A stretch of 64,000 bases of DNA from Flectobacillus roseus (lineage in GTDB: Bacteria; Bacteroidota; Bacteroidia; Cytophagales; Spirosomataceae), in assembly GCF_030056665.1 (NCBI RefSeq), contig NZ_JASHIG010000012.1; one strand, 5' to 3'. Positions within the stretch are counted from its first letter, which is position 1, and each line of letters starts with the position of its first letter. The position numbers and the translations under genes were made by a program. The notes under the pieces are model-generated. The model ran no database searches. It saw only the letters and a list, made by a program, of their open reading frames with translations, and was not told the DNA's origin. Of this stretch, positions 17,760 through 27,052 are shown in pieces.

Positions 17760-20700
17760 TTAGAATTTAATGTTTAGGTTAAATCCATAAGTTCTTGTTG
17801 TTGGCAAGCTACTACCTTCGATACCTGCGTAGTTAAGCTGAGATGAGAATCCAGCCTCTGGATCGATATTGTCTGTATGTTTCAACAATGTCAACAAGTT
17901 ACGAGCCACAAATGAGATACCTACTGATTGGAAAGGAAGGATACCTAACTGTTTTTTATTAAGTGTATAGCCTACTGTAATTTGACGTAATTTGATGAAA
18001 CTTCCGTCCATTACGTTCAATGCAGAGATTCTTCTAGCCAAGTTTTGGTAGTAAGTTTGTGCAGGTACATTTACAGTATTTACTTTACCATCAGCAGTAA
18101 CACCATCAGCAACAACGCCGCCTTCACGACCAGCCAAAGTGATTTGGTTCAAACCTCTGTAAATTGTGTAGTAGTTTGTAGCCGACAATACTTTGTTACC
18201 AAAACGGTAGTCAAACAAGAAAGCAAAATTGAAACCTTTGTAAGAGAATTCGTTGTTGAAACCTCCGTATACTTTAGGAAGTACAGAACCCATAGCAGTT
18301 CTTGAAGCAGCTTGTACTGGAATACCAGTTGCATCAACGACAATTTTACCATTAACATCTCTAACGTAGTCGTATGCCATGATTTGTGGTCCAGCCATAC
18401 CTTTTACTAATGCAGTGTTTGCGTTCAAAGGACGGTAAGTACCCAATGACAATTGCTCAGTTTCAGCTCCTGTTCCTGAGATATCAAGAATTTTGTTCGC
18501 TACTGAGGTCAAGTTGAATGAGGTTTTCCAAGTGAAATCTGCAGTTTGAATTGGAGTACCACTCAACATTAATTCGATACCTGAGTTTTGAGTAGAACCT
18601 GTACCGATGTACTGTCCTGTAAATCCTGTTGCATCAGATAATGAACCGTTGATAATTTCATTTTTAGTCTTACGGTTGAAGTAAGCAATATCAATGCCTA
18701 ATCTGTTTTGGAAGAATTTCAATTCAGTACCAAATTCCATCTCAGTCAATGTATAAGGCTTCAAGAACAAGTTAGGCAATGTTGAGCTAAATGAACCTGT
18801 AGTGATACCTTGGATTGCTGAACCTACTGAATAATATTGTTGAGTAGTATATGGATTTACTGGCTCACCTGATACAACTGCATAAGAAGCTCTTACTTTA
18901 CCGTAACTCAAATCTTTGATTTTAGCTAACTCAGTGATGTCTGCGCTCAAAGAAACTGATGGTGTGAAGATGCCAGTGTTGTTTGTAGGCAAAGTAGAGA
19001 AGGCATCATAACGACCAGTTGTCGATAATGTAAACATTTTCTTAAATGCGATATCTAAAGAGTAATAAGCAGAGTGCGTTTCTTTCTCAGCATAATTGTA
19101 CGATCTACTGTATGAAGTAACGTTCAATGGGCTATAGAAGAATGGAATCACGAAAGGACCACCGCTAATACCAATTTTGTCATATTTGTTATTTCTGTAA
19201 GCAGCACCAACTAATGCATCAATACTGATATCTTCTGTGATGTCTTTAGAAGCCGACAAGAATGCATCTGCGTTTAATTCAGCAGTAGTAGCTTTTGACA
19301 ATTCATCATATCCACCTTTCAAACCATTTGAGTATGCAGTACCTGTTGGAGTGATTTTATCAATTCCGTCGTTCATATAGTCATAACCCAAACGAACTGT
19401 ACCATTCAACCATTTTGTGAAGTCATATTTAGTAGAAAGTGAAGTAATCAAACGCTTTCTTGAAACGTTATTTTTGAATTTATTCACTACAAACCAAGGG
19501 TTTGTTACATAAATATCATCGTTGTATTGCATTTCAGCACCATAGATTGAAGAAGCATCATAACCTGGTTGAAGAGCAAGTTGGTTTACGTTTGTAGCCA
19601 AATACTGGATATTGTTAGCATTCAAAGGACCATCCGACAAGTTTGGTTTGTTCTTAGCCAATTCATCAATGTAGTTAACCATTACATTCACAGTCATTTT
19701 GTTACCCATTTTCTGAGAACCTGTGAAGTTGATAGTCTTACGATCTAAACCTGAATTTCTCAAAATTGAGTTATTACCCAAGTTAGCCAATGACAAACGG
19801 AAAGCACCTTGGTCACTAGCATTTGAGATCGACACTGAGTTAGTAACAGAAGAACCAGTTCTATAGAATTGATCCAAGTTGTCCTTCACTGCTGAGTAAG
19901 CATAAGTTTTTCCATCAAATTGAATTGTTGGAGCACCATCCAATTTAGCACCCCAGCTGTACATACCGCTGTTCAAAGCACTAGTTACTGAAGTTGGACG
20001 CAAACCATTTTGACCTTGACCATACACATATTGATAATCAGTAAAGTTGATAGCTTTGTCAGCTACCATGTTCAAGTTGTATTCAACTGACATTTTACCT
20101 TTTTTACCTGATTTTGTTGTAATCAAAATTACACCGTTAGCAGCTCTAGCACCATAAAGAGCAGAAGCAGAAGCTCCTTTCAATACAGTCAAATCTTCGA
20201 TATCATCTGGGTTGATGTTTGAGATACCATCACCATTATCGGCACCACCCCACTCACCAGCACTACCACGCTGCGTGTTGTCCATTGGAACACCGTTAAT
20301 TACAAACAAAGGTGAAGAAGCTGTAAAGCTTGCCATACCACGCAACAAAATACGCGCAGAAGAACCAGGACCACCACTTGTACCAGAGATGTTCAAACCA
20401 GCAACACGACCTGCCAATGAATAAGCCATGTTAGTTTCACGAGCTTTAGTCATCAAACCACCGTCAACTTTTGTGACTGCATAACCTACTTTTCTAGCTT
20501 CTTTAGAAACCCCAAGGGCTGTCACAACTACTTCCTCTAGAGATTGTACATCGCTATCTAATACAACAATTAATGTTGAAGCATCAGATACGACAACCTC
20601 TTTTTTGGCAAAACCAACAGAACTGAATACTAAGGTATTTCCTTTAGTTGCATTAATCGTGAATGAACCCGTTGCATCAGATGTGGCACCTTTTGAAGTT

Positions 20701-20849
20701 CCTTTGATTTGAATACTTACGCCTGCTAGGCCAGCATTATTACTATCAGTTACTTTACCTTTTATTGGGCCTTGAGCAAAGATAGTTTGCCAAGAAAGGA
20801 ACAGTAATGCAGTAAATAAGAGAGTAAATTTACTTTTGCATGCTTTCAT
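17760..20849 (-). CDS. SusC/RagA-like TonB-linked outer-membrane transporter
   Basis: The ATG at 20849 is chosen, 30 codons inside the longer frame, because MKACKSKFTLLFTALLFLSW begins the signal peptide ending IFAQG; this gives 1029 residues. Next come a carboxypeptidase-regulatory-like domain (IKGKVTDSNNAGLAGVSIQI), the TonB-box-like EEVVVTALG, the plug domain (SARILLRGMAS, FVINGVPMDN, LKGASASALYGARAANGVI) and a large barrel ending in the aromatic TRTYGFNLNIKF. The transporter imports the ligand captured by the adjacent SusD using TonB energy. A likely -7 box lies at 21019-21026 on the same strand. The ROK regulator is divergent, 839 bases away. Confidence 0.95.
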   Translation of the reverse strand: MKACKSKFTLLFTALLFLSWQTIFAQGPIKGKVTDSNNAGLAGVSIQIKGTSKGATSDATGSFTINATKGNTLVFSSVGFAKKEVVVSDASTLIVVLDSDVQSLEEVVVTALGVSKEARKVGYAVTKVDGGLMTKARETNMAYSLAGRVAGLNISGTSGGPGSSARILLRGMASFTASSPLFVINGVPMDNTQRGSAGEWGGADNGDGISNINPDDIEDLTVLKGASASALYGARAANGVILITTKSGKKGKMSVEYNLNMVADKAINFTDYQYVYGQGQNGLRPTSVTSALNSGMYSWGAKLDGAPTIQFDGKTYAYSAVKDNLDQFYRTGSSVTNSVSISNASDQGAFRLSLANLGNNSILRNSGLDRKTINFTGSQKMGNKMTVNVMVNYIDELAKNKPNLSDGPLNANNIQYLATNVNQLALQPGYDASSIYGAEMQYNDDIYVTNPWFVVNKFKNNVSRKRLITSLSTKYDFTKWLNGTVRLGYDYMNDGIDKITPTGTAYSNGLKGGYDELSKATTAELNADAFLSASKDITEDISIDALVGAAYRNNKYDKIGISGGPFVIPFFYSPLNVTSYSRSYNYAEKETHSAYYSLDIAFKKMFTLSTTGRYDAFSTLPTNNTGIFTPSVSLSADITELAKIKDLSYGKVRASYAVVSGEPVNPYTTQQYYSVGSAIQGITTGSFSSTLPNLFLKPYTLTEMEFGTELKFFQNRLGIDIAYFNRKTKNEIINGSLSDATGFTGQYIGTGSTQNSGIELMLSGTPIQTADFTWKTSFNLTSVANKILDISGTGAETEQLSLGTYRPLNANTALVKGMAGPQIMAYDYVRDVNGKIVVDATGIPVQAASRTAMGSVLPKVYGGFNNEFSYKGFNFAFLFDYRFGNKVLSATNYYTIYRGLNQITLAGREGGVVADGVTADGKVNTVNVPAQTYYQNLARRISALNVMDGSFIKLRQITVGYTLNKKQLGILPFQSVGISFVARNLLTLLKHTDNIDPEAGFSSQLNYAGIEGSSLPTTRTYGFNLNIKF

Positions 20850-21688
20850 TTTTATGAACTGTTTCAGTGAAAAAATTGAATTGGATGTTAATGTGAATGA
20901 TAATAAGGGATACTTTTCCCTAAGGGGGATTGGTGGCAAATAATGCTTTTTTCATGGATGGTTAAGAATAGTATAACGTGGAAAATTGGGATTATATAAT
21001 TATTAAAAAAATGCTGAATCAAATTTACTTAAACTCAAAATAATACAGGTATTTCATTTAATATCTCAATAAGTATGCGATATTAGTAAATTATTTTAAT
21101 AATTAGTACAAAAAAAAACGTTTGTATACCAAAGAGGAATTTTACGTACTCAATTCACATTCAAAATATTCATGAATTAAAAATAACGAAAACAAAATAT
21201 AATTTGCAAATTTTATTGTAATATTACATATAATTTTAAAATATTAAAACAAAACCCTATATAATTCGAGTAAAAGTACTTAACATTTTTTTTAAAATAT
21301 ATTAATATAGTAAGTATTTTCTACAAAAGCCGACAGACCCCACAAGTTTTTTTGAGATTAAATCATATACTTGTTGCTGAAAATATTAATTTTTCTTTTT
21401 TTTGTGGTATTGTAGACTGAACCAGTAGAAAATATCAGCTCATTTAGTAATATTTATTCAGGATTGACTTTACTCATTTTTGAATAACAGCACGGTAGGT
21501 AATTTTTCAAGTGTCTTCTCAGATACTATATCTTGATTAACTTATATACTAAGCTCCACTGATCAGAAAGCCTATCAAACTATTTATAAAAAATGTAAAC
21601 CTTTTAGAACTGTTTAACGAAGTCTATGTTGGTCGAGTAATAGTCAGTCTACTCATAACCACATACTTGAATTCTTATCCCTGAATAT
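20850..21688. other. Long AT-rich regulatory region between susC and the ROK regulator
   Basis: This 839-base divergent spacer is very AT-rich, with several poly-A and poly-T runs (for example around 21111-21118 and 21395-21404). A -7-like box for susC lies at 21019-21026. No ORF, hairpin terminator or RNA gene was recognised. It is a natural place for regulator binding, but no operator could be identified by eye. Confidence 0.5.
21019..21026 (-). promoter_or_regulatory. Possible -7 promoter box for susC
   Basis: On the minus strand this reads TAAATTTG, an exact TAnnTTTG match, 170 bases before the SusC start. The -33 element is not clear. Confidence 0.4.
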
Positions 21689-22924
21689 ATGTCTGATTTG
21701 TACAAATCTGCTCCGGATAGCGAAATCGTCGAGAGAGAGTCAATTGTTGATTTAAAGAAAAACAAACTAAAAAAGAAACTTTTACAACACCTTTATAATG
21801 GTGGTAATTTTACCATTGCCCAGTTGACCAAACAGCTACACACCAGTGTTCCTTCTGTCACAGCATTGGTCGAAGAGCTTATCAATGAAAAGTGGGTAAT
21901 TGAAGTTGGTATTGCAGAGGTTCAACTAGGACGTAAACCTACTCTGTATAGCCTAAACCCCTACGAACGATTTGTTTTAGCACTGGATATTAACACCTAT
22001 CAATCGAAAGCTTATATACTTAATCTTCAAAACAAGGTAATGTACAGCGATGACATTCCTGTTTGCATTGATGGCGATAGTCCTATCGCTGACCAATTAA
22101 TTAGAGCCGTTGAGAAATTTCTAGCCATTTCTGCCTACAGAGTTGAACATTTTGTGGGTATCAGTGTGTCTATGCCGGGCTTGATTAACCCTCGTACAGG
22201 CCTCAACTACACGTACCCACATGTAGTAGCTGATGGAGGAAGTTTAGTCTACCTCATGAAAAGTGCGCTGCATTTACCAGTATTTATTATCAACGATACA
22301 CAAGCTATTACTTTGGGCGAACACCATTTTGGACTCGCTAAAGACATGCAACATGCCATTACTGTAAATATGGACTGGGGTGGTGTAGGTTTTGGGGTGC
22401 TTGTCAATGGACAGGTTCTACAAGGAGAATCTGGCTTTGCTGGTGAATTAGGGCATATTCAGGTGCGACCAGACGGAGAGCTTTGTCATTGCGGCAAGGT
22501 AGGTTGCTTAGATACCGTTACAAAGGCGTCATACCTTATCAAACGTATCAAGGAATTATTGAAAGAAGGACGTGTTTCGCAATTAGCGAATAAAAATATT
22601 GACCAAATCGATATCGAAATGGTAATTGAAGTTGCCAATCGTGGTGATGGGCTTGCGATTGACTTACTCCATGATATTGGCAAAGAAATGGGAAAAGGTC
22701 TGGCTATTGCAGTACACTTGCTCAATCCCAAAAGCATTATTATCAATGGTGCTTTAGCCAAAGCTGGCAAATTTATCAGTAATCCAATCGAACAAGCGAT
22801 TTACAAATACTGCTTGGCTGATTACAAAGAAAATTTGAGTATTGTCATATCTGAGCTCGGCGAATCTGCCAAAGTGTTGGGTCTACAAGCTTATGCGCTC
22901 AACAAGGTACTGGCAGAAGATTAA
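21689..22924 (+). CDS. ROK-family transcriptional regulator (NagC/XylR type)
   Basis: This 411-residue protein has an N-terminal winged helix (about 24-85, with LLQHLYNGGNFTIAQLTKQL and SVPSVTALVEELI), followed by a ROK sugar-sensing domain. The ROK zinc site is present in CHCGKVGCLD, preceded by GELGHIQV. The first phosphate-loop motif reads DINTYQ, not the DxGxT of active sugar kinases, which fits a regulator. Family members bind sugar or sugar-phosphate and release DNA. It is divergent from susC across a long AT-rich spacer and so probably controls the SusCD-fucosidase locus (inference). A hairpin terminator follows the stop. Confidence 0.9.
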   Translation: MSDLYKSAPDSEIVERESIVDLKKNKLKKKLLQHLYNGGNFTIAQLTKQLHTSVPSVTALVEELINEKWVIEVGIAEVQLGRKPTLYSLNPYERFVLALDINTYQSKAYILNLQNKVMYSDDIPVCIDGDSPIADQLIRAVEKFLAISAYRVEHFVGISVSMPGLINPRTGLNYTYPHVVADGGSLVYLMKSALHLPVFIINDTQAITLGEHHFGLAKDMQHAITVNMDWGGVGFGVLVNGQVLQGESGFAGELGHIQVRPDGELCHCGKVGCLDTVTKASYLIKRIKELLKEGRVSQLANKNIDQIDIEMVIEVANRGDGLAIDLLHDIGKEMGKGLAIAVHLLNPKSIIINGALAKAGKFISNPIEQAIYKYCLADYKENLSIVISELGESAKVLGLQAYALNKVLAED

Positions 22925-22950
22925 TCATTGACAAATTATTTGATATTACA

Positions 22951-22996
22951 AACTCTCATCTGATAGTCACAAAAGACTTTTGATGAGAGTTTTTTA
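22951..22996 (+). terminator. Rho-independent terminator after the ROK gene
   Basis: Perfect 10-base arms AACTCTCATC and GATGAGAGTT are followed by a T-run, 27 bases past the stop. Confidence 0.85.
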
Positions 22997-23132
22997 TTCG
23001 GTCAAAATCATTTTGGTAAAATCAAACACTCCTTACATTTTCTCTAAATCTACCTACATACAATTTGGATAACCTCAAAGATTTATTTGCCATAGTTTAG
23101 CGGAACAAAAACAATAATTCAAACAATCCGCT

Positions 23133-24263
23133 ATGAAAAAATCATTTGTCTCTCTTTTCTGCCTAAGCATTACTGTAGGACTTTCAAGCAGTCAGATCAA
23201 TGCCCAAGGTTTTTTACAAAAACTTAAGGAAAAAGCTGAATCCGTAGCAGGAGGAAGTGGTACTGGTGCCAAGCCTAGCAAAGCACTCTATGAAAAACAA
23301 AAGGAAGATGCCTCTAAAAATGTCCTTGAGGCAAAAGGTATTACCAAAGATCCTTACGGACTTGCTGGTATTTACTACACGCGTGAGCTATTTGTGTGTG
23401 GCAAAGAAGAAGGAAAACCAGACAAAGCCATTGGAAAGTTTTTAGTGAGTTTTGAGAAGGAAGCAAATGCTGTAAAAGTAAAACTAACGCCAAGTTATGG
23501 TATCGAAGAAAATGTACCTTCTTTAATTATTGGTCGCAATGATTTTCCTGCAGACCTTGTACTTAAAATTAGTTCGGCTATCAAACAGCCACGATTTGAC
23601 GCTACCATTGGCAATTCAGCATTTTATGGTTTTTATGCAAAACAGAAAGTGGTCAAAGACGGAGAGTATGTAAAGGAATCAAAAGAAACCTTGAAAGATG
23701 CTTCCAATCTGCATTTGGTATTAATCGAACCCGGTTTGATTTTGATAACACCAGGCAGTGGTCTTTACTACATTCCCAAAGGTGGTCGTGATGCAAGTGA
23801 TGTAAAAAGTGAAAAAATGGATCCCGTTATGGTTCTTTATGCAAAAAATAAAGAATCAAAGGCTCTTTCTTTAACCGACGAACAACTTTATGATATGCTA
23901 ATTACCCACCAAAAGGCTTATCAACAAAGAGATGATTTAAAAATTGACGGTCAAAAAGAGGCCTACAAAGCTATTGATGAGGCTAATGCATCGCTTTTTA
24001 ATGGTTCGAGAAATAGTAGTTCAAGCTCGTCGAAAAGTAGTAGCCCGAGCGATAAGACTTTCAAAGTTGAATTACAAAATTTAACAGGTGAAGATGTGTA
24101 CTACACGGTCAATGGTATGAGTAATACGCTGAAACGAATTGGAAACAAAATGATTGAGGGTATTTATGTGAAAGTTGGAGCATCAATTGTTACAAAATCT
24201 GGAAGAGTGATAGCCACTATCACAGAAAGCACTAAACCAAGCACAAGATTTAAAATTGAGTAA
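23133..24263 (+). CDS. Secreted protein of unknown function
   Basis: This 376-residue protein starts with a signal peptide (MKKSFVSLFCLSITVGLSSS, cleavage likely after INAQ). I recognise no family. What can be seen: a Lys-rich N-terminal helix (FLQKLKEKAESVAGG), a middle alpha/beta region with TRELFVCGKEEGKPDKAIGK and LILITPGSGLYYIPKGG, a Ser-rich linker at about 290-305, and a C-terminal module of about 70 residues (VELQNLTGEDVYYTVNGMSN). The linker suggests two separately folded parts. It stands between the ROK gene and the convergent cyclase gene, with its own terminator at 24277-24322. Location is periplasmic or outside the cell. Confidence 0.75.
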   Translation: MKKSFVSLFCLSITVGLSSSQINAQGFLQKLKEKAESVAGGSGTGAKPSKALYEKQKEDASKNVLEAKGITKDPYGLAGIYYTRELFVCGKEEGKPDKAIGKFLVSFEKEANAVKVKLTPSYGIEENVPSLIIGRNDFPADLVLKISSAIKQPRFDATIGNSAFYGFYAKQKVVKDGEYVKESKETLKDASNLHLVLIEPGLILITPGSGLYYIPKGGRDASDVKSEKMDPVMVLYAKNKESKALSLTDEQLYDMLITHQKAYQQRDDLKIDGQKEAYKAIDEANASLFNGSRNSSSSSSKSSSPSDKTFKVELQNLTGEDVYYTVNGMSNTLKRIGNKMIEGIYVKVGASIVTKSGRVIATITESTKPSTRFKIE

Positions 24264-24276
24264 AACGATCAGCATT

Positions 24277-24322
24277 GATGTCACCGAAATAACTACAGCA
24301 GTAATTTCGGTGACATCTTTTT
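24277..24322. terminator. Terminator between convergent genes
   Basis: Perfect 14-base arms (GATGTCACCGAAAT and its complement) are separated by 13 bases and followed by T5 on the plus strand. It is 14 bases after one stop and 8 bases before the convergent one, so it may act in both directions. Confidence 0.85.
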
Positions 24323-24329
24323 AATTAAA

Positions 24330-25019
24330 TTACTCAAACACTGCCACCGCTCGTACAGGCGACCCCGTTCCTCCTCTGATTTTAAGTGGCAAAGCAATGA
24401 ATCTAAAGCGTCCACGCCCGATTAGTTGATGAAGATTCACCATATTTTCATAATGCGTAAAGCCCATTTTTCCGCAGATATAATGTACCTCTTTATTGCT
24501 TATTTTGGGTATCCCCGGTGAAAGAGTTTCTACGCCAAAGGCAGATATTTGCTTCTCCCCTAACCATTGAGTTGCCTCCGCAGTCAATCCCGGTCCTTTG
24601 TTCCAATTTTCTGTGGCAAAATGCTTTCGATAATGATCGGTATATAGCAATACAGTATCTCCTTTTTTGATATCAAGACTAGCTTTTTCGCAAGCTTTTT
24701 GTAAATCTTCTGAAGTAATGAATTCTTGTAAACCTTTGTGACTCAAATCAAGACAAATACCTTCTGTATAAAACATGGATAAAGGCATCGTGTCTATCGA
24801 CTGTCCTGCAAATTCTCTACCCATGTGATTAAGTGCATCGACATGTGTACCTGTGTGCTCACTAAGTTCCAATTTATATACACTTGGCGTTTGGGTTTCG
24901 TCATCAACCAATCCATCCCACTGCTCATGGGTAGCATGAATTTCCATTTTTACGGCTGGTAAGCTATGAAAAACCGACATTCCATCGAATATTTCTTGGC
25001 TCAAATCAATTATTTCCAT
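24330..25019 (-). CDS. Cyclase-family (kynurenine formamidase-like) metal-dependent hydrolase
   Basis: This 229-residue protein has the family metal motif HTGTHVDALNH at residues 55-65, matching HxGTHxDxxxH, and the second conserved part FGVETLSPGIP. The group includes arylformamidases and other metal-dependent amide or ester hydrolases; the substrate is not evident. Its ATG overlaps by one base the stop of a truncated FAD-linked oxidase frame upstream (TAATG), showing it was once translationally coupled to that oxidase. With the oxidase mostly gone, its promoter may also be lost, so expression is uncertain. Confidence 0.88.
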   Translation of the reverse strand: MEIIDLSQEIFDGMSVFHSLPAVKMEIHATHEQWDGLVDDETQTPSVYKLELSEHTGTHVDALNHMGREFAGQSIDTMPLSMFYTEGICLDLSHKGLQEFITSEDLQKACEKASLDIKKGDTVLLYTDHYRKHFATENWNKGPGLTAEATQWLGEKQISAFGVETLSPGIPKISNKEVHYICGKMGFTHYENMVNLHQLIGRGRFRFIALPLKIRGGTGSPVRAVAVFE

Positions 25020-25189
25020 TATTCAAATATTTTTCCTCTGTTCAATATTCCTTTGGGGTCTAGAGCAGCTTTCAAGGTTTTCATCAATGTTATTTCCTCT
25101 TGACTTCGACTTAAATGTAACCACCTCTTTTTCTCTAAACCAACACCATGTTCGGCAGTAATAGAGCCATCAATAGCCCTAATTGACAT
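25019..25189 (-). pseudogene. C-terminal remnant of an FAD-binding oxidase (GlcD/D-lactate dehydrogenase type)
   Basis: Fifty-six codons remain, including GSITAEHGVGLEKKRW and ALDPKGILNRGKIFE. These are the hallmark last residues of FAD-linked oxidases of the GlcD/D-2-hydroxyacid dehydrogenase family, where the His of AEHG lies near the flavin. The usual family length is about 450 residues, so nearly the whole enzyme, including the FAD-binding domain, is missing. Upstream of about 25190 the sequence has no oxidase similarity and runs into the LRR gene 31 bases later. The stop still overlaps the cyclase ATG. It could be translated as a 56-residue peptide from an in-frame ATG, but no function is expected. 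Confidence 0.85.
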
Positions 25190-25219
25190 TTACAATGTAT
25201 AAACCTATAGCAGAATCAC

Positions 25220-26083
25220 TTATTCAGGAAGATATTCATAACCTTCCAATATCTCTTGTATGATTATTTGTTTTCCATTTTCCGAAAAAATTCTATTTTT
25301 TATTTTGCCAACAGGAATTGGATTTTCTGATAAAATAACCAGTTGTATCTTGGAGTCATAAAGTTTTGCAGGAATCTCTGTTATACGGTTTTTACCTAAT
25401 CTTAATATCTCCAAATTATCAAGTTCAAGTAACATTTCTGGGATAAATTGTAGTTGGTTATTCGATAAATTTAAATGTTTTAAATTTTTAGCGCTTCTAA
25501 TATTGTCTGGGAGTTTTTTAATTCGATTACTTATTAAAGATAAAATCTGCAAATTGGGATATTGAGAAAAAAAAGAACGATTTATTGAGGTAATTTTATT
25601 AAAATTAGCAACGATTTTCTTTATGCTCCTACTTCTAAATGAACAATCTGTTATACTATTGTTGTTTAGGATAATCGTTTCAAGATACTTCAAGCTTGAA
25701 ATTTCAAATGGCACTTTTGATAAATTATTATCGCTGAGGTCAAGATATTTAAGGTGTTTAAGTTCTTTCAACCTAGAAGATACATACCTTAAATTATTAT
25801 GCGATAGTATCAGGGTGTTCAACTTGGTCAATTTAATTATATCATTAGGAATTGACCGAATATCATTATTGTCTAAGTATAATACTTCCAAATGGGGAAA
25901 TATAAATACCTCTTGGGGTATTTTTTTATAAGATTTGGAGGGAAGATTCAATGTCTTAACTTTTGTGGGCTCTTTAATAGCATCCTCAATTGAATAAAAT
26001 GTGCTATCCAAACCTTGACAATATAGTCTTAAGGGAAGGTTTGAAATGCAGCAAACTAGTAATATAAATTTAATTATTTTCAT
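25220..26083 (-). CDS. Secreted leucine-rich-repeat protein
   Basis: This 287-residue protein has the signal peptide MKIIKFILLVCCISNLPLRL (cleavage likely after YCQ). Eight or more leucine-rich repeats of about 23 residues follow, such as HLEVLYLDNNDIRSIPNDI, KLNTLILSHNNLRYVSSRL and NLKHLNLSNNQLQFIPEML. The LxxLxLxxNxLxxIP pattern is the Leu-rich type common in bacteria, a curved solenoid used for protein binding. No enzymatic domain is attached. Base composition is more AT-rich than the flanking core genes, and the gene sits exactly where the oxidase gene was truncated. It was therefore probably acquired or rearranged into this place (inference). Confidence 0.88.
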   Translation of the reverse strand: MKIIKFILLVCCISNLPLRLYCQGLDSTFYSIEDAIKEPTKVKTLNLPSKSYKKIPQEVFIFPHLEVLYLDNNDIRSIPNDIIKLTKLNTLILSHNNLRYVSSRLKELKHLKYLDLSDNNLSKVPFEISSLKYLETIILNNNSITDCSFRSRSIKKIVANFNKITSINRSFFSQYPNLQILSLISNRIKKLPDNIRSAKNLKHLNLSNNQLQFIPEMLLELDNLEILRLGKNRITEIPAKLYDSKIQLVILSENPIPVGKIKNRIFSENGKQIIIQEILEGYEYLPE

Positions 26084-26105
26084 TTTGTTTGATCCTTTAA
26101 ACTAG

Positions 26106-26713
26106 CTACCAATACACGTAATTATCTAATTCGCGAGTTGTCAATACTACATACTGGTCCACAAACTTAAGCTGTGTAATTTTGCCATTTGAATCCCTTT
26201 TGCCATTAGCAAAAATCACCTAATGTACTAATCCATCATTCATGTAATGACCAGAGGGAGAAAGCAACTAAGCACGTTTATTGAATTCAATAACTATTCC
26301 CAACATGGTATGATACAACATAAAGTTTCCATTTAGCCTTCAATAAATTTAAGTAATTATAGACATAGCAACTATCTTTTTGCGAGGATATCACAACTGA
26401 ATCACCAACAGAAAAAAACTCATCATTTGAAACAATGAGTTCTGCTTTTTTCTGCTGAATTGTGCATAAATAAAATTCTAATGAATCTTGAGGATGATAA
26501 TAGTCCATATTGGAACTTTTAACATCCAAAAAAAATCTAGACACACCATGACCTATGTTTTTTTGCACTTACATTTCCTGTAATCTCTAAATGGAGACTC
26601 TTTAGGTAATCTACTAACTCCCTATTCGTTTCAATAGCTTAATTACGAACAACTTTGATGAACAGTATAACGATTACTAGAAGTATTGTTATACTTAAAA
26701 ATATCTATTTCAT
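26106..26713 (-). pseudogene. Decayed gene for a small membrane-anchored protein
   Basis: Read as one degraded gene, it starts ATG AAA then a TAG, followed by the membrane-helix segment IFLSITILLVIVILFIKVV. A TAA follows RN, then AIETNRELVDYLKSLHLEIT. A frame change in a run of seven A (26558-26564) leads into IGHGVSRFFLDVKSSNMD and on to WKLYVVSYH. A second frame change leads to EFNKRA, a TAG, LLSPSGHYMNDGLVH, another TAG, then VIFANGKRDSNGKITQLKF and the final stop. Two frameshifts and four in-frame stops make a working product impossible. The family is not recognised. A 93-codon open stretch with a GTG start (26287-26568) is only part of this relic. Confidence 0.7.
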
Positions 26714-26979
26714 TTTTAATGCTTAATGTTGTTGTTGGGAATATCAATTCAAGAACGTTGCAAAGTTGGATGCGGTAATGAAAGTTATTTTTCAAAGAAA
26801 TTAAAGTGGTTTTATCCTAGTCAATCATAATTTCTTTTTTTCGATAAAATAATAAATGCGAACGACTACCGCATATGCTATACCAATAATTGTGTTTGTT
26901 GTCAAAGTAAGTCGATTTGAGCATAGATATTTTCGTCTTTCATTCGAATTAAATATTTTTTATAGCAGCGAATTATTCC

Positions 26980-26987
26980 TATTTTTG
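26980..26987 (+). promoter_or_regulatory. -7 promoter box of the DUF4290-murA operon
   Basis: TATTTTTG fits the Bacteroidota TAnnTTTG consensus exactly. A T-rich stretch lies about 20 bases upstream at the -33 position. Predicted transcription starts near 26991, giving a leader of about 80 bases. Confidence 0.5.
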
Positions 26988-27002
26988 CCATGAGTCAGAA
27001 AA

Positions 27003-27052
27003 GAAGAAAGCGTAGGCGTTTTCTTTGCCTGTTGTAGGCATAACGCTTCTTC
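27003..27052 (+). promoter_or_regulatory. Structured 5' leader with alternative hairpins
   Basis: GAAGAAAGCGT (27003-27013) can pair with ACGCTTCTTC (27043-27052) with one bulge. Inside, GCCT at 27027-27030 can pair with AGGC at 27014-27017 or with AGGC at 27036-27039, so two inner folds exclude each other. A regulatory role is only inferred; there is no T-run. Confidence 0.3.

Noticed and set aside
20850..20939. Longer N-terminus of the SusC frame
   Set aside because: The extra 30 residues precede a complete signal peptide and look like translated leader DNA. The internal ATG at 20849 is preferred.
26990..27037. 15-codon Arg/Lys-rich frame (MSQKRRKRRRFLCLL) before the DUF4290 gene
   Set aside because: Its ATG coincides with the predicted transcription start, leaving no ribosome binding site. 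The codons are explained by the base pairing of the leader stem.
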